Part shown: positions 7,169-16,480 of the stretch, in pieces | Layout of the letters: the number at the start of each line of letters is the position of its first letter | Position numbering within the stretch: position 1 is the first letter of the stretch | Assembly (NCBI RefSeq): GCF_009618275.1 | Contig: NZ_WIAD01000012.1 | Span: forward strand, 47,286-111,285 | Length of the DNA: 64,000 nucleotides | Direction of reading: 5' to 3' | Origin: Roseimaritima sediminicola | GTDB lineage: Bacteria; Planctomycetota; Planctomycetia; Pirellulales; Pirellulaceae | Program-made: the position numbers and the translations under genes | Notes under the pieces: model-generated | The model's database searches: none | Told to the model about the DNA's origin: nothing | What the model saw: the letters and a program-made list of their open reading frames with translations, nothing else

Positions 7169-8298
7169 GGGTGAGGCTCGCTTCGCAATCTGGCGACGGC
7201 GTAGGCGGGCGCGACTCGGCTGAGTTCTGGCCCCAGCGTGTCGCGGAGATCGGTCGCGGTGAGCGAGTCGGGACGTGCGTCACCGAGCAGCGCTTGGCCG
7301 TGACCGCTGAGGACCCAGTGCCGGTGCGGTGGCGCGGCGTCGATGGCCGCGAGGATGCGGCGGCGGACCGCCGCCAAAACGTGCCGGCTGCACCGCAGGG
7401 CGGTCTCCGCTGGGAAGCGATCCGCATCCAGGCCGACCATTCTCGCAAGTCGGGCCGAGGCGGCAGCAACGGTTCGCGGCCGGCCGTCGGCGGTGTGCGT
7501 ATCGCGAACGTCTTCCGGTTCCAGGCCCAGGATGAGCGCGCAGTCACCGGTCGTGGCGAAGACTTCGTTCATGACCGGAACGGTGCGTCCCGCGATGGGT
7601 AGGTCGTCGACCACCGCGCATACCGGCGTTCGTCCGAAGCCGACATACACCAGTTCATGATGGCACAGTCGGTCGAAGTCCGATTGCGAAGCGGTGTTCA
7701 CACGGCCTGCATCCAGAGAAATTAAATCGCAGGTGGTCGAGCCGATATCGATCAACAAGGACTGCGGCGGCGCCTCGTTCGCGACAAAGGCGGCCAGAGC
7801 GTGCCAGTTGGAGGCGGCAAAGCGGTGCGGATCCGCGCAGACTTCCGCCAGCGAGGCAAACCGTCCATCGACGCCGTAGAAGGAGATTCGCCCGTGGTCC
7901 GGTAGGGCTGTGCAGACGGCCTTGGCGATGAACCGCACGCCCTCGGCCGCCGAAGCAAAGCAATCGGCCAGCTCGCCTGTCATCGTCACGGCCAAGTCCG
8001 ATTCCTTCAGCAGGCCGTCGGCACCATCCGCATGATCGAAGGCGCTTTCGGCCGCCGCGACGCCTGGCGCACTCGCGGCCTGGGTCGCCAGCTTGTGCAC
8101 CAGCTCTCGCAACTGACCGGCCAGCCGCTCGGGCGTCCGCCAGAGGGCGAACGGTCGGTCGATGCTGTGGCCCAGCGTATCGGCCGCTTTGAGGTTCGCT
8201 CCGCCGATGTCCAGGCCCATCACGTGGCGGCCGGAGGGCTCTGCCTTAGAAGCCGGCGTCACTTCAGCAACCGACCCGCTCGTCGACCAATCGGTCAT
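7159..8298 (-). CDS. Hydantoinase/oxoprolinase-type C1-pathway protein (MfnF-like)
   Basis: 379 residues from ATG 8298, which overlaps the upstream ATP-grasp stop by 35 bp; a start at 8220 directly before MGLDIGGANLKAA is possible. It has an ASKHA-type fold with a phosphate-binding motif near the N terminus (GLDIGGANLK) and a second one mid-protein (LLIDIGSTTCDLISLD). It resembles the 'H4MPT-linked C1 transfer pathway protein' family, which includes archaeal MfnF of methanofuran biosynthesis. In planctomycetes and methylotrophs such genes accompany formaldehyde oxidation by tetrahydromethanopterin/methanofuran. The neighbouring ATP-grasp gene supports this. The exact substrate in bacteria is inferred. 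Confidence 0.72.
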   Translation of the reverse strand: MTDWSTSGSVAEVTPASKAEPSGRHVMGLDIGGANLKAADTLGHSIDRPFALWRTPERLAGQLRELVHKLATQAASAPGVAAAESAFDHADGADGLLKESDLAVTMTGELADCFASAAEGVRFIAKAVCTALPDHGRISFYGVDGRFASLAEVCADPHRFAASNWHALAAFVANEAPPQSLLIDIGSTTCDLISLDAGRVNTASQSDFDRLCHHELVYVGFGRTPVCAVVDDLPIAGRTVPVMNEVFATTGDCALILGLEPEDVRDTHTADGRPRTVAAASARLARMVGLDADRFPAETALRCSRHVLAAVRRRILAAIDAAPPHRHWVLSGHGQALLGDARPDSLTATDLRDTLGPELSRVAPAYAVARLRSEPHPRS

Positions 8299-9295
8299 TG
8301 ACCCAGACCTGTCCATCGATCGCCCAGCGGACGCTGGTCGCTTCGGTCGCACAGCGGACCGGGCCTGCGCCGTGGCCCAGAATGCGGGCTGCGAGGTTGT
8401 CTTCGACCATGTGCCGCAGGCCGACGTAGGAGGTGGTCAGACGCGGATTGATCTCAATGACACAGTCCTCGGCCGGCTTGTCGCCCAGGATCAAATCCAG
8501 TCCGACAAAGCCTTTGGCCGTCGGCGGCATGGCCGCCAGGGCGCACGATGCCAGCGAGGTGACGCGGCGCTGGAGGTCGGCCGGCAGCGGGCCTTCGCCA
8601 CCGGCGTAGCTGCAGGACCGCGAATCGATCGACTGGGCGACGGCGGGCAAGACCGTCATTTGACCGCCGGCAACGATTAAACCAACCGAGACCGGTAGGC
8701 CTGGGGACCAGGTCTGCAGGATACCGCCCGGGTCGAGAGCCGCTGCCGCGGATGAAAAACTGTCGTACACGGTGATCCGTTCGGTCCCGCAGCCATCGCG
8801 CGGCTTGACGATCCAGCGCCGGGCCGCGGCGGGGTCGGCGTCCCGGATGGTGTCGGCGATGAAGGTTGCCGGGTGCGGCACACGCTGGGTGGCGAAGCGC
8901 CGTGCGGTTTCCCACTTGTCGCTGGCCACGCGCAGGAAGTCGCCGCTGGACATGAGCGGATCGACACCGCCGGCGCGAAGCATCGAGACGGCTTGCGCCA
9001 GGGTGCCGTTTTGTTCCGGAGCCACGACGATGGCCGCATCGCAGTCGCGGGCGGCTTCGATCCACTGTGGCCAGAGCGGCTGGCTGGAATCGATCATCGC
9101 CCGCCGCACCGAGCGCGGCAGTCGCACATTCAGCCGGGCATCGAGAGGCACGACGACGTCACCCAGTTCGGTCAAGTCTTGCGCAAGGGCCCGCAACATC
9201 GCACCGCCTTCGCGGCGCAATGCCTTGGGAACTTCGGTCAGGTCGCGCTGGCAGAAACCGCCACCGCAGACGAATTCCGCCGCAAAGACTCGCAT
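8264..9295 (-). CDS. ATP-grasp ligase, MfnD-like (tyramine-glutamate ligase type)
   Basis: 343 residues from ATG 9295. It is an ATP-grasp protein: WIVKPRDGCGTERI is the ATP-binding lysine and glycine loop (about residue 165), and GLDLILGDKPAEDCVIEINPRLTTSY carries the metal-binding acidic residues and the E-I-N-P-R motif. The family matches DUF201-type ligases of the methanofuran/H4MPT pathway; archaeal MfnD joins glutamate to tyramine. It is directly followed, with a 35-bp overlap, by the MfnF-like gene, and lies only 20 bp after the DUF59 gene of the suf run. Substrate specificity in this organism is inferred. Confidence 0.72.
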   Translation of the reverse strand: MRVFAAEFVCGGGFCQRDLTEVPKALRREGGAMLRALAQDLTELGDVVVPLDARLNVRLPRSVRRAMIDSSQPLWPQWIEAARDCDAAIVVAPEQNGTLAQAVSMLRAGGVDPLMSSGDFLRVASDKWETARRFATQRVPHPATFIADTIRDADPAAARRWIVKPRDGCGTERITVYDSFSSAAAALDPGGILQTWSPGLPVSVGLIVAGGQMTVLPAVAQSIDSRSCSYAGGEGPLPADLQRRVTSLASCALAAMPPTAKGFVGLDLILGDKPAEDCVIEINPRLTTSYVGLRHMVEDNLAARILGHGAGPVRCATEATSVRWAIDGQVWVNDRLVDERVGC

Positions 9296-9315
9296 AGTGG
9301 TCGTGACTGTCGGGT

Positions 9316-9636
9316 TTAGAAGATATTCAGTTGATCCCGAGCGTCATCGCTCATCATGTCCTGGGTCCACGGCGGTTCCATCACGACTTTGACGTCGGCC
9401 TCGTTGACCTCTTCGAGTCCTTCGGCGGAGCTTTTCACGCCGGCGACCAACTGGGGGCCGGCCGGACACATCGGGCTGGTCATCGTCATTTCGATCGCCA
9501 CGTCGTGCTGGCCCTCGTCGTTGGGCTCGGAGATGTCGACGGTGTAGATCAGTCCCAAGTCGACGATGTTCACGTACAGCTCGGGGTCGATAACTTGCTT
9601 GAGTGCTTCACGCACCTTGTCTTCGCAAAGGGCCAT
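9316..9636 (-). CDS. DUF59/MIP18 Fe-S assembly factor (SufT-like)
   Basis: 106 residues, typical for the DUF59 family. Motifs: VIDPELYVNIVDLGLIY and TMTSPMCPAGPQLV with the conserved Cys, then VVMEPPWTQDMMSDDARDQL. SufT/PaaD-like proteins help load Fe-S clusters on target proteins. The gene starts 6 bp after the sufD stop, on the same strand, so it is part of the suf operon; this placement is common in bacteria. Confidence 0.88.
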   Translation of the reverse strand: MALCEDKVREALKQVIDPELYVNIVDLGLIYTVDISEPNDEGQHDVAIEMTMTSPMCPAGPQLVAGVKSSAEGLEEVNEADVKVVMEPPWTQDMMSDDARDQLNIF

Positions 9637-9642
9637 AATTGC

Positions 9643-10956
9643 TTACTCGTAGTCGCGTACTTGTTGAGCGATCGATCGACCGAGCGCTTCGCGAACGCTT
9701 TCGATCGTGATCCGGTCGAAAATCTGTTGGAAGAAGCCGATGACAATCATTCGCACCGCTTCGTTGCGGGTAAAGCCACGACACAGCGCGTAGAAGATTT
9801 GTTCGGCGTCGACCTTACTGGTCGTGCTGCCGTGTGTGCAGCGAACGTCGTCGGCTTCGATTTCCAAGCCCGGGATGGAGTCTGCCCGGGAGGTGTTCGA
9901 CAGTACCAGGTTGTCGTTCCGCTGGTAACCATTGGTCTTCTGCGCCGCCTTGTCGACCTTGATCATACCGCGCCAAACGGTGCGGCTGTGGTCCTGCTGG
10001 GCCGACTTGTACAAAAAGTCGCTTTGGCAGTTGGGGGCGATGTGGTGCTGCAGGGTATGGTAGGCGATGTGTTGTCGGCCTTCCGTCGAGAGCACCCCGT
10101 TGACCTGGCTGGACGCGCCTTCGCCGACCAGTTCGACGGTCTGGTTGACTTTGGCGAACCCCGCACCCATCGCCGCGATCGTCCACTGCAGCGAGGCGTC
10201 GGCGCCCACCCGAGCCTTTTGATGGGCAAAGTGGTTGCACTTGTGGCCCCATTCCTGAAGGTCCACAAATCGCAGGTGCGAGTTCGGTGCCTGGATGATT
10301 TCCAGGGCACCGACATGCAACCCACCGGCATCGGAGGTGGGGCTGTGCGATTCATGCAGCACGGTCGCTTCGGCGCCCTCTTCCAGCACGATCAGAGTAT
10401 GGCCGGTATCGCTGCCGCCGTTGCTGAGCATCGAGTCGATGTGCAGCGGTCGGTCGATGACGACGCCCTTGGGCACGTACAGCACCTGTCCGCCGGCGAA
10501 GAACGCCGCGTGCAGGGCTGCGAAACGGTCGTAGTCCGGATCGAAGGCGGAAAACAGGTGCTTGCGGATCAGGTCCGAGTGCTCGTTGACCAAGCGGTCC
10601 AGGGAACCAAAGACGACGCCCTTGGCGGCCAGGTCTTCGGCCAGGGTATCGGTGTGGATGTGGTTGTCGACCGAGGTCACTTGGCCGCCCAGGTCCACAC
10701 CGCCGGTCAGCTGTTCGCGAACCTCGGTGTCGTCACTGGCGGCGAGCGAGAGTTGGTGCTTCTTCAGCTGGAACAGCCGGAGGTCGGAGCGAATCCATTC
10801 CTCGTGACGACGCTCGGGCCACTGCATGGCTTCGAAGTGGTCCCAGGCTTGTCGCCGCAGGTCGCTCAGCCAGTCCGGTTCTTGCCGGTTGGAAAGAAAG
10901 GCTTGGAAACCTTCGGCGTCAAACGCGACCGAAGGCGGGGAGGTGGTTTGGGTCAT
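9643..10956 (-). CDS. sufD: Fe-S cluster assembly protein SufD
   Basis: 437 residues. The N-terminal part (WLSDLRRQAWDHFEAMQWPE) and the right-handed beta-helix core (YVPKGVVIDRPLHID, RTVWRGMIKVDKAAQKTNGYQ) match SufD, ending in the conserved C-terminal helical region (ADDVRCTHGSTTSKVD, FYALCRGFTRNEAVRMIVIGF). It forms the SufBC2D scaffold in the cytosol with the SufB and SufC encoded upstream. It is shorter and more divergent than SufB, as usual. It lies 166 bp after sufB and 6 bp before the SufT-like gene. Confidence 0.93.
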   Translation of the reverse strand: MTQTTSPPSVAFDAEGFQAFLSNRQEPDWLSDLRRQAWDHFEAMQWPERRHEEWIRSDLRLFQLKKHQLSLAASDDTEVREQLTGGVDLGGQVTSVDNHIHTDTLAEDLAAKGVVFGSLDRLVNEHSDLIRKHLFSAFDPDYDRFAALHAAFFAGGQVLYVPKGVVIDRPLHIDSMLSNGGSDTGHTLIVLEEGAEATVLHESHSPTSDAGGLHVGALEIIQAPNSHLRFVDLQEWGHKCNHFAHQKARVGADASLQWTIAAMGAGFAKVNQTVELVGEGASSQVNGVLSTEGRQHIAYHTLQHHIAPNCQSDFLYKSAQQDHSRTVWRGMIKVDKAAQKTNGYQRNDNLVLSNTSRADSIPGLEIEADDVRCTHGSTTSKVDAEQIFYALCRGFTRNEAVRMIVIGFFQQIFDRITIESVREALGRSIAQQVRDYE

Positions 10957-11122
10957 GACGTTTTGCGTAACGATGGATCAAAGAAAGCGTACGGTGAACG
11001 TCGCTCGCCGGCGGGGCGGCCGGCGGGCGAACTGGTTGCTTCAAGTGGGAAGCCGCGACGGAGTTCGGTTTTCGATCGCGGAAGGTCACGGATCGACGGG
11101 GCGCCGATCGGCAGCCGCCGGA

Positions 11123-12535
11123 TCAGCCGACGCTGCCTTCCATCTGCAGCTGGATCAGCCGGTTCATTTCGACGGCGTATTCCATCGGCAGCTCCTTGAC
11201 CAACGGCTCGATAAAGCCGTTGACGATCATCGTGCTGGCTTCCGATTCGCTCAGCCCGCGGCTGAGCAAGTAGAACATCTGCTCCTCACCGATGCGCGAG
11301 ACGCTGGCTTCGTGACCGATCTGGACATCCTGTTCGCCGACTTCGATATACGGATACGTATCGCTGCGGCTTTCCGGATCCAGGATCAAGGCATCGCAGA
11401 CCACGTTGTTCTTGCTCTGATGAGCGCCCGGATCCACCTTGACCAGCCCGCGGTAGCTGCTGCGGCCACCGTTCTTGCTGATGCTCTTGCTGATGATCTG
11501 GCCGGTGGTGTTCGGCGCCGAGTGAACCAATTTGGCGCCGGCGTCCTGGTGTTGGCCTTCGCTGGAAAACGCGATCGAGAGGATTTCGCCCCGCGCGCCC
11601 GGTTCCATCATGTGGACCGCCGGATACTTCATCGTCAACTTGCTGCCCAGGTTGCCGTCGACCCACTCCATGGTGGCATCGCCGTAGGCGTAAGCCCGCT
11701 TGGTGACCAAGTTGTAGATGTTGTTGGCCCAGTTCTGGATCGTCGTATACCGGCAACGAGCGTTGCGTTTGACGATCACTTCGACCACCGCACTGTGCAG
11801 GCTTTCGGTGGTATACATCGGCGCCGTGCAGCCTTCGACGTAGTGCACGCTGGCACCTTCGTCGACGATGATCAGCGTCCGTTCGAATTGGCCCATGCTT
11901 TCGGCATTGATCCGGAAGTAGGCCTGCAGCGGGAACTCGATATGCACGCCCTTGGGGACGTAGATGAACGAACCGCCGGACCAGACCGCGCTGTTGAGGG
12001 CGGCGAATTTGTTGTCCGCCGGCGGAATCACCGTGCCAAAGTATTCTCTCAGCAGTTCGGGATGTTCGCGAACGGCCGAGTCGGTGTCGGTAAACAGGAC
12101 ACCCTTCTTGGACAGGTCTTCCTGCAACGAACCGTAGATCACTTCGCTTTCGAACTGAGCTTTCACCCCGGCCAAAAACTTCTTTTCGGCTTCGGGAATC
12201 CCCAGTTTGTCGAACGTATCCTTGATCTCATCGGGGACATCGTCCCAGGTGCGACCTTGGTGATCGGTGGGTTTGAGGTAGTAGTAGATGTCCTGGAAAT
12301 CCAGATCAATGGCTCCGCCCCACTTGGGCATCGGCCGTTGCTCGAAGATCTCCAGCGCGTCCAACCGGAATTTACGCATCCAGTCGGGTTCATTTTTGAT
12401 ATCGGAAATCTGGTTGACGACTTCCTTGTTGATGCCTTTTTGGGCCTTGAACACACCGGTGGTTTCGGTGCGGAAGTTGTACTTATTGATTTCGCCGATT
12501 TGGTCGCGTTCGGACGCGGTAACGTCGGTTGCCAT
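11123..12535 (-). CDS. sufB: Fe-S cluster assembly scaffold SufB
   Basis: 470 residues, standard length. Highly conserved segments are visible: [66 protein letters not shown] and [23 protein letters not shown] (read here in parts). SufB is the Fe-S scaffold subunit; the core beta-helix holds Cys and Glu/His residues used in cluster assembly. The gene lies 77 bp downstream of sufC and is co-directional with sufD. Confidence 0.96.
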   Translation of the reverse strand: MATDVTASERDQIGEINKYNFRTETTGVFKAQKGINKEVVNQISDIKNEPDWMRKFRLDALEIFEQRPMPKWGGAIDLDFQDIYYYLKPTDHQGRTWDDVPDEIKDTFDKLGIPEAEKKFLAGVKAQFESEVIYGSLQEDLSKKGVLFTDTDSAVREHPELLREYFGTVIPPADNKFAALNSAVWSGGSFIYVPKGVHIEFPLQAYFRINAESMGQFERTLIIVDEGASVHYVEGCTAPMYTTESLHSAVVEVIVKRNARCRYTTIQNWANNIYNLVTKRAYAYGDATMEWVDGNLGSKLTMKYPAVHMMEPGARGEILSIAFSSEGQHQDAGAKLVHSAPNTTGQIISKSISKNGGRSSYRGLVKVDPGAHQSKNNVVCDALILDPESRSDTYPYIEVGEQDVQIGHEASVSRIGEEQMFYLLSRGLSESEASTMIVNGFIEPLVKELPMEYAVEMNRLIQLQMEGSVG

Positions 12536-12612
12536 GATCCAATTCCTGATTCGCTACGGGCTCGATACGGGTTGCCGGTTCGCGCGCATCGGCGGCGAAC
12601 CCAGTGAGGGGC

Positions 12613-13443
12613 TCAAACGGCGGTTTCTTCGTTGAGCATCTCTTGGTTGCGGGCTTCGGCTTCGGGGTAGGCGGTGCGGATTCGGTCGTAACCGCTGCGG
12701 TGCAGCTCTTCGGCCAATTCCTTGCCGCCGGTTTCCACAATCCGGCCGCCGAGCATCACGTGGGTGAATTCGGGCGGATTGTGTTCCAGCAATTTGTCGT
12801 GGTGGGTGATGATCAGCAGGCCCATTTTTTCTCGGCCGCCGATATCGGCGATCGATTCACTGGCCAGCCGCACGGCGTCGGCATCGAGACCGCTGTCGGT
12901 TTCGTCCAGGATCGCGAACTTGGGCTGCAGCATCGCCAGTTGAAGGATTTCGGCACGCTTCATTTCGCCGCCCGAGAAGCCGTCGTTGACGTAGCGGCGA
13001 GCGAATTCGACATCCATTCGCAAGTGCTGCATCTTGTCCTTCAGCTCTTTGCGGAATTCCCGCATCGGAATCAGGTCTTCGCCCTCTTTACGATCCGGGC
13101 GGCGGACGTTGGTCGTGGCGTGGCGAAGGAAGTCCGCCATCTTGACGCCGGGAATCGCGACGGGCCGCTGGAAGGCCATGAACAATCCGGCTCGGGCCCG
13201 TTCGTTGGGTTCCATTTCCAGCACGTCCTCGCCGTCGAGCAGGATCGAGCCATCGGTGACTTCGTATCCGGGATGGCCCATGATGGCCAAACCCAGCGTG
13301 CTCTTGCCGCTGCCGTTGGGACCCATCAGGGCGTGCGTCTGGCCGTGGCCCATCGTCAGGTTCACACCGCGAAGGATCGGTTTGTCGCCGACCGAGACGT
13401 GCAGGTTTTCGATCTTCAATTGATGTTTTGGGGCGTCGCTCAT
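12613..13443 (-). CDS. sufC: Fe-S assembly ATPase SufC
   Basis: 276 residues. ABC ATPase with Walker A GPNGSGKS at 41-48, Q-loop FQRPVAIPG at about 91, signature FSGGEMKR at 156-163, Walker B FAILDETDSGLD at about 177-188 and switch His in IITHHDKLL. The 'FSGGEMKR' and 'ETDSGLDADA' forms are specific for SufC rather than transport ABC proteins. It energises the SufBC2D complex. The C-terminal tail (about 20 residues, AYPEAEARNQEMLNEETAV) is slightly longer than in E. coli. Confidence 0.96.
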   Translation of the reverse strand: MSDAPKHQLKIENLHVSVGDKPILRGVNLTMGHGQTHALMGPNGSGKSTLGLAIMGHPGYEVTDGSILLDGEDVLEMEPNERARAGLFMAFQRPVAIPGVKMADFLRHATTNVRRPDRKEGEDLIPMREFRKELKDKMQHLRMDVEFARRYVNDGFSGGEMKRAEILQLAMLQPKFAILDETDSGLDADAVRLASESIADIGGREKMGLLIITHHDKLLEHNPPEFTHVMLGGRIVETGGKELAEELHRSGYDRIRTAYPEAEARNQEMLNEETAV

Positions 13444-13563
13444 CGATTCGCTGAGGTTAAAGTGAAAAACGGGCGTAGGTTGATGGGTTGTCTCGATGCC
13501 GCGATCGAGCGCCGAAGCGGTTCGCGGCAGAAAGGCGGGCGTTGGCCCAGTGTCGCATTGGCG

Positions 13564-14271
13564 TTAGGTCGCTGTGGCGTTGTCCTTGGGAGAAAACTGA
13601 CAGCAGTGGTCCCCATCCAGGCGACAGCTGGTCAGTTGGATCTCGCGACCCAAGGCTTCGCTGAGCATTTCTTCTTCCAAGTGGCACATCGAGCGGTGTT
13701 CGGAGGCGTCGGTCAGATCCGGGTACGGGCACGCCGTGATGCCCAACACCGGCAGGGCTTCCTCGCCGCTGCGGGTCACGTCGTTGGGGATGCGGTTGCC
13801 GGCCATCAATTTCGAGAGCTCGCGCATCCGCTGTTCCAACGCGTCGCCGCTGGGGTCGTCGGGCCGGGTTAATTGGCTCTTGTAGTTCTGGCCGAGTCGT
13901 CGCGCGATGCCGCTCAGCAAGCGTGTTCGCACCGATTCGTCGGGCAAAGTCACGATTTCCCGCCACATCGCCTCGGCCAACTCGCCATGGTCGGCGCCGG
14001 CATGCCGGTGACCCAGCACCGTCAACGAGTAATTGAAGGTGGGGCGTCCCCGGCCGGAAACCACTTTGTGACGCTGGATCAGCCCGTCTTCGAGCAATCG
14101 TTCCAGCCGTTGCCGGACCGCCGTCGCCGTCACCCCCAACGCATCGGTCAGCTCCGCCACACCGCGTCGCTGGCCGTCGCGAAGCGTATCGATCAATTCG
14201 CGATCGACCGAACGCAGGGCTTCGACCGCCGTGGTGCGCGGCGGGTTCGTTTGGGGGCTGGTGTCATTCAT
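13564..14271 (-). CDS. sufR: SufR-like Fe-S sensing transcriptional repressor
   Basis: 235 residues. The N-terminal winged helix is about residues 25-80 (LRDGQRRGVAELTDALGVTATAVRQRLERL in overview). The C-terminal domain has five cysteines: C181, C196, C216, C223 and C224 (ACPYPDL, MCHLEEEM, CRLDGDHCC). This is the layout of cyanobacterial SufR, which binds a [4Fe-4S] cluster and represses the suf genes when clusters are sufficient. Its position 120 bp upstream of sufC, on the same strand, supports control of the suf operon and of itself. Confidence 0.88.
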   Translation of the reverse strand: MNDTSPQTNPPRTTAVEALRSVDRELIDTLRDGQRRGVAELTDALGVTATAVRQRLERLLEDGLIQRHKVVSGRGRPTFNYSLTVLGHRHAGADHGELAEAMWREIVTLPDESVRTRLLSGIARRLGQNYKSQLTRPDDPSGDALEQRMRELSKLMAGNRIPNDVTRSGEEALPVLGITACPYPDLTDASEHRSMCHLEEEMLSEALGREIQLTSCRLDGDHCCQFSPKDNATAT

Positions 14272-14301
14272 CTACTGCACTGTATGCCTGCCGGCTATTT
14301 T

Positions 14302-14314
14302 TGACAAGCGGTCA
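14302..14314. promoter_or_regulatory. Candidate operator upstream of the sufR-like gene
   Basis: TGAC-AAGCG-GTCA (14302-14314) is a 4+4 inverted repeat with a 5-bp centre. It is flanked by ATTTTT on one side and AAAAAT on the other and lies about 30 bp upstream of the sufR-like start. It is in the right place for an autoregulatory site. It does not match the cyanobacterial SufR box CAAC-N6-GTTG, so the assignment is weak. Confidence 0.3.
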
Positions 14315-14491
14315 TGCGAAAAATGGAGGCGTTTTAAGTGCCCCCACTGACACGATTTAGGAAAGACTGTTAGGATTTTCGCTCGTTCCCCAGCGGGCTC
14401 CATCGCCCGTTTGTTCGCCCTTGTCGGCCCGGCAGGGGCGGTCAGCATCCTGTTGTCTCATTTCAGCCTTTTTCCTCAGCCGAGTTATTCG

Positions 14492-15595
14492 ATGAAAGCG
14501 GTCGCCGTTACGCCGGGTAAGCCCAACAGTGTCCACTTGGAGGATATTCCCAAGCCGTCCCTGGACGAGGTGCCCGGCGGTACCGGCGTGCTGGTGCGGG
14601 TTTTGAAAGTCGGGGTCGATGCCACCGACCGCGAGATCAACGACGCCCTGTATGGCGGCGCCCCGGAAGGCTTTGATTACCTGGTCCTGGGCCACGAGTG
14701 CTTTGGCGTGGTCGAAGCGGTGGGTCCCAACGTGGTGAACGTCAAACCCGGCGACTACGTGACGGCGACGGTGCGGCGGCCGGGCGGTTCGATCTATGAC
14801 CAGATCGGCCACTACGACATGACCAGCGAAGAAACCTATTACGAGCGCGGCATCAATCTGCGGCACGGGTTCCTGACCGAGTACTTCGTCGACGACCAGG
14901 ACTACATCGTGCGGGTTCCGCCGGGACTGAAGCACTTGCACGTCTTGATGGAACCGATGAGCTGTGCGGCCAAGGCGGTGCATCAGGCCTTCGAGGCCCA
15001 GCGGCGGATGAAGGTTTGGCGTCCCAAGCTGGCCTATGTGTTGGGCAGCGGTCAGATCGGTTTGCTGACCACCCTGATCCTGCGGCTGCGCGGCTTGCAG
15101 GTCTACACGGTCGCCCGCGCACCGGGACCGCATCTGAAATCCTCGATCGCCGATGGTTTCGAAGCCAACTACGTCAGCACCAAAGAAACGTCCCTGGACG
15201 ATTTGGTGGCCCAGACCGGCCGCCCGGATTTGATCGTCGACGCCACGGGCCACAGCGGGTTGTCCTTCGACGCGATGAAGTACGTCGGTCACAATGGGGT
15301 CGTCGTCTGGACCAGCATCACCGGTGGTGAACGCCAGATCGAATTCCCCAGCGACAAGGTGAACATCGAATGGGTGCTGGGCAACAAGTTGGTGCTGGGC
15401 AGCGTGAATGCCAACAGCGAGCACTTCGAGATGGGGATCCGTGATCTGGCACTGGGCGAGATGATGTATCCGGGCGTGATCGAAAAGATCCTCACCAGCC
15501 CGGTCGACGGCTTGGACAATTACAATGAGATGATGCGGTTGTTGGTGGAAGACGACCAAGCGTTAAAGGTGTACGTCAACGTGGCCGACGAGTAG
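14492..15595 (+). CDS. Glucose 1-dehydrogenase-like medium-chain dehydrogenase
   Basis: 367 residues from ATG 14492. It is a zinc-type medium-chain dehydrogenase with GHECFGVV (H68, E69) and a mid-protein [12 protein letters not shown] whose Glu is a further zinc ligand. The first ligand is Asp (D43 in [10 protein letters not shown]) where most alcohol dehydrogenases have Cys; Asp at this place is known from haloarchaeal glucose dehydrogenase. The Rossmann motif is [19 protein letters not shown]. The C-terminal part fits the glucose dehydrogenase family. It likely oxidises glucose or a related aldose with NAD(P) in the cytosol. Divergent from the sufR-like gene; no good Shine-Dalgarno is seen. 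Confidence 0.78.
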   Translation: MKAVAVTPGKPNSVHLEDIPKPSLDEVPGGTGVLVRVLKVGVDATDREINDALYGGAPEGFDYLVLGHECFGVVEAVGPNVVNVKPGDYVTATVRRPGGSIYDQIGHYDMTSEETYYERGINLRHGFLTEYFVDDQDYIVRVPPGLKHLHVLMEPMSCAAKAVHQAFEAQRRMKVWRPKLAYVLGSGQIGLLTTLILRLRGLQVYTVARAPGPHLKSSIADGFEANYVSTKETSLDDLVAQTGRPDLIVDATGHSGLSFDAMKYVGHNGVVVWTSITGGERQIEFPSDKVNIEWVLGNKLVLGSVNANSEHFEMGIRDLALGEMMYPGVIEKILTSPVDGLDNYNEMMRLLVEDDQALKVYVNVADE

Positions 15596-15613
15596 CCGAG
15601 CGTTTGATTGCCT

Positions 15614-16468
15614 ATGTTGCCCCTGTCCTACCTGATGTGCGCGACGCTGTGCGTGGCCGTTCTGGCGACGCTGGGCGCGGAGCGACCGCTGCGGGCGATC
15701 GTGTTGGTGCCGTTGACGTTGTTGGTAGGCGGGTTGGCTTGGCAGTTTCAATTCGCCGTTGCGCCGCTGGCCGGGGGCGGAGCGGCGTGGGGATGGTTCC
15801 CGCTGGCCGCCGCCTGGCTGTTGGCGCTGCTTGCCCCGCCGGCGGCCCGGCGAGCGACCGTGCTGGCGATCGGATGTTGTTGGTTGGCGGTGCTGGTCTT
15901 TAGCGTGGCCGCCGCCGCCTCGCCCCTTGTCGACCGGATTACACTGCTGGGGTTGGCCACGCATCGCCTGACGGCCATTGCGTTGGCGGCGATCGCCTTG
16001 GCCGTACTGGCCCAACTGTGCAGCGGAATTCCACCGGCCAACGCCGCGAGCCGATGGCAGTTTTTGGAACGGTTGAGCGGGGCTTTGTTATTACTTCTGC
16101 TGATCGCACTGACGGCGGTATTTTTTCTGCAATCGCATCCCTTGGATCTGGATCCTCGGGTGGCTCTGGCCGTGATGCCCGCGGAGGTGCTGGCCGCGCT
16201 GTGCGTGTACCGAGGCGTGCACGTGGTGGCGGTCGATGCCGCCCGGCAAGTCCGCCAACCCAGCGAGCCCAGCCAACCCAGCAAGCCCAGCCAACCCAGC
16301 GAACCCAGCGAACCCAGCCAAGCCGGTGGGGGCTCCGCGGAGACGAAAGCGACCGACCGCTTGAAGACCAGCGACGTGATCGCGTTGTTGGTCTTGTTTG
16401 GGATGGCCGGTGGCGGATTGGCTCTGGTTCCGGTGATCTTGAGTGGTGCCCGTCGAGTGGCCCAGTAG
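15614..16468 (+). CDS. Multi-pass membrane protein of unknown function
   Basis: 284 residues from ATG 15614 (a TTG two codons earlier is possible). Six or seven hydrophobic segments are visible, for example LPLSYLMCATLCVAVLATLG, WFPLAAAWLLALLAPP, and LLLLLLIALTAVFFL. Before the last membrane segment is a hydrophilic loop made of a Q-P-S-E/K-P-S repeat, coded by a 9-bp tandem repeat. No family was recognised. It starts 18 bp after the dehydrogenase stop and ends 12 bp before the oxidoreductase gene, so the three may be co-transcribed. Confidence 0.6.
   Translation: MLPLSYLMCATLCVAVLATLGAERPLRAIVLVPLTLLVGGLAWQFQFAVAPLAGGGAAWGWFPLAAAWLLALLAPPAARRATVLAIGCCWLAVLVFSVAAAASPLVDRITLLGLATHRLTAIALAAIALAVLAQLCSGIPPANAASRWQFLERLSGALLLLLLIALTAVFFLQSHPLDLDPRVALAVMPAEVLAALCVYRGVHVVAVDAARQVRQPSEPSQPSKPSQPSEPSEPSQAGGGSAETKATDRLKTSDVIALLVLFGMAGGGLALVPVILSGARRVAQ
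16254..16320 (+). repeat. 9-bp in-frame tandem repeat
   Basis: Units of CCAACCCAG/CGAACCCAG type repeat about seven times and code for the Gln/Glu-Pro-Ser stretch in the membrane protein above. Because the unit is a multiple of three, copy number changes would keep the frame. Confidence 0.85.
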
Positions 16469-16480
16469 GCAACGAAAACC

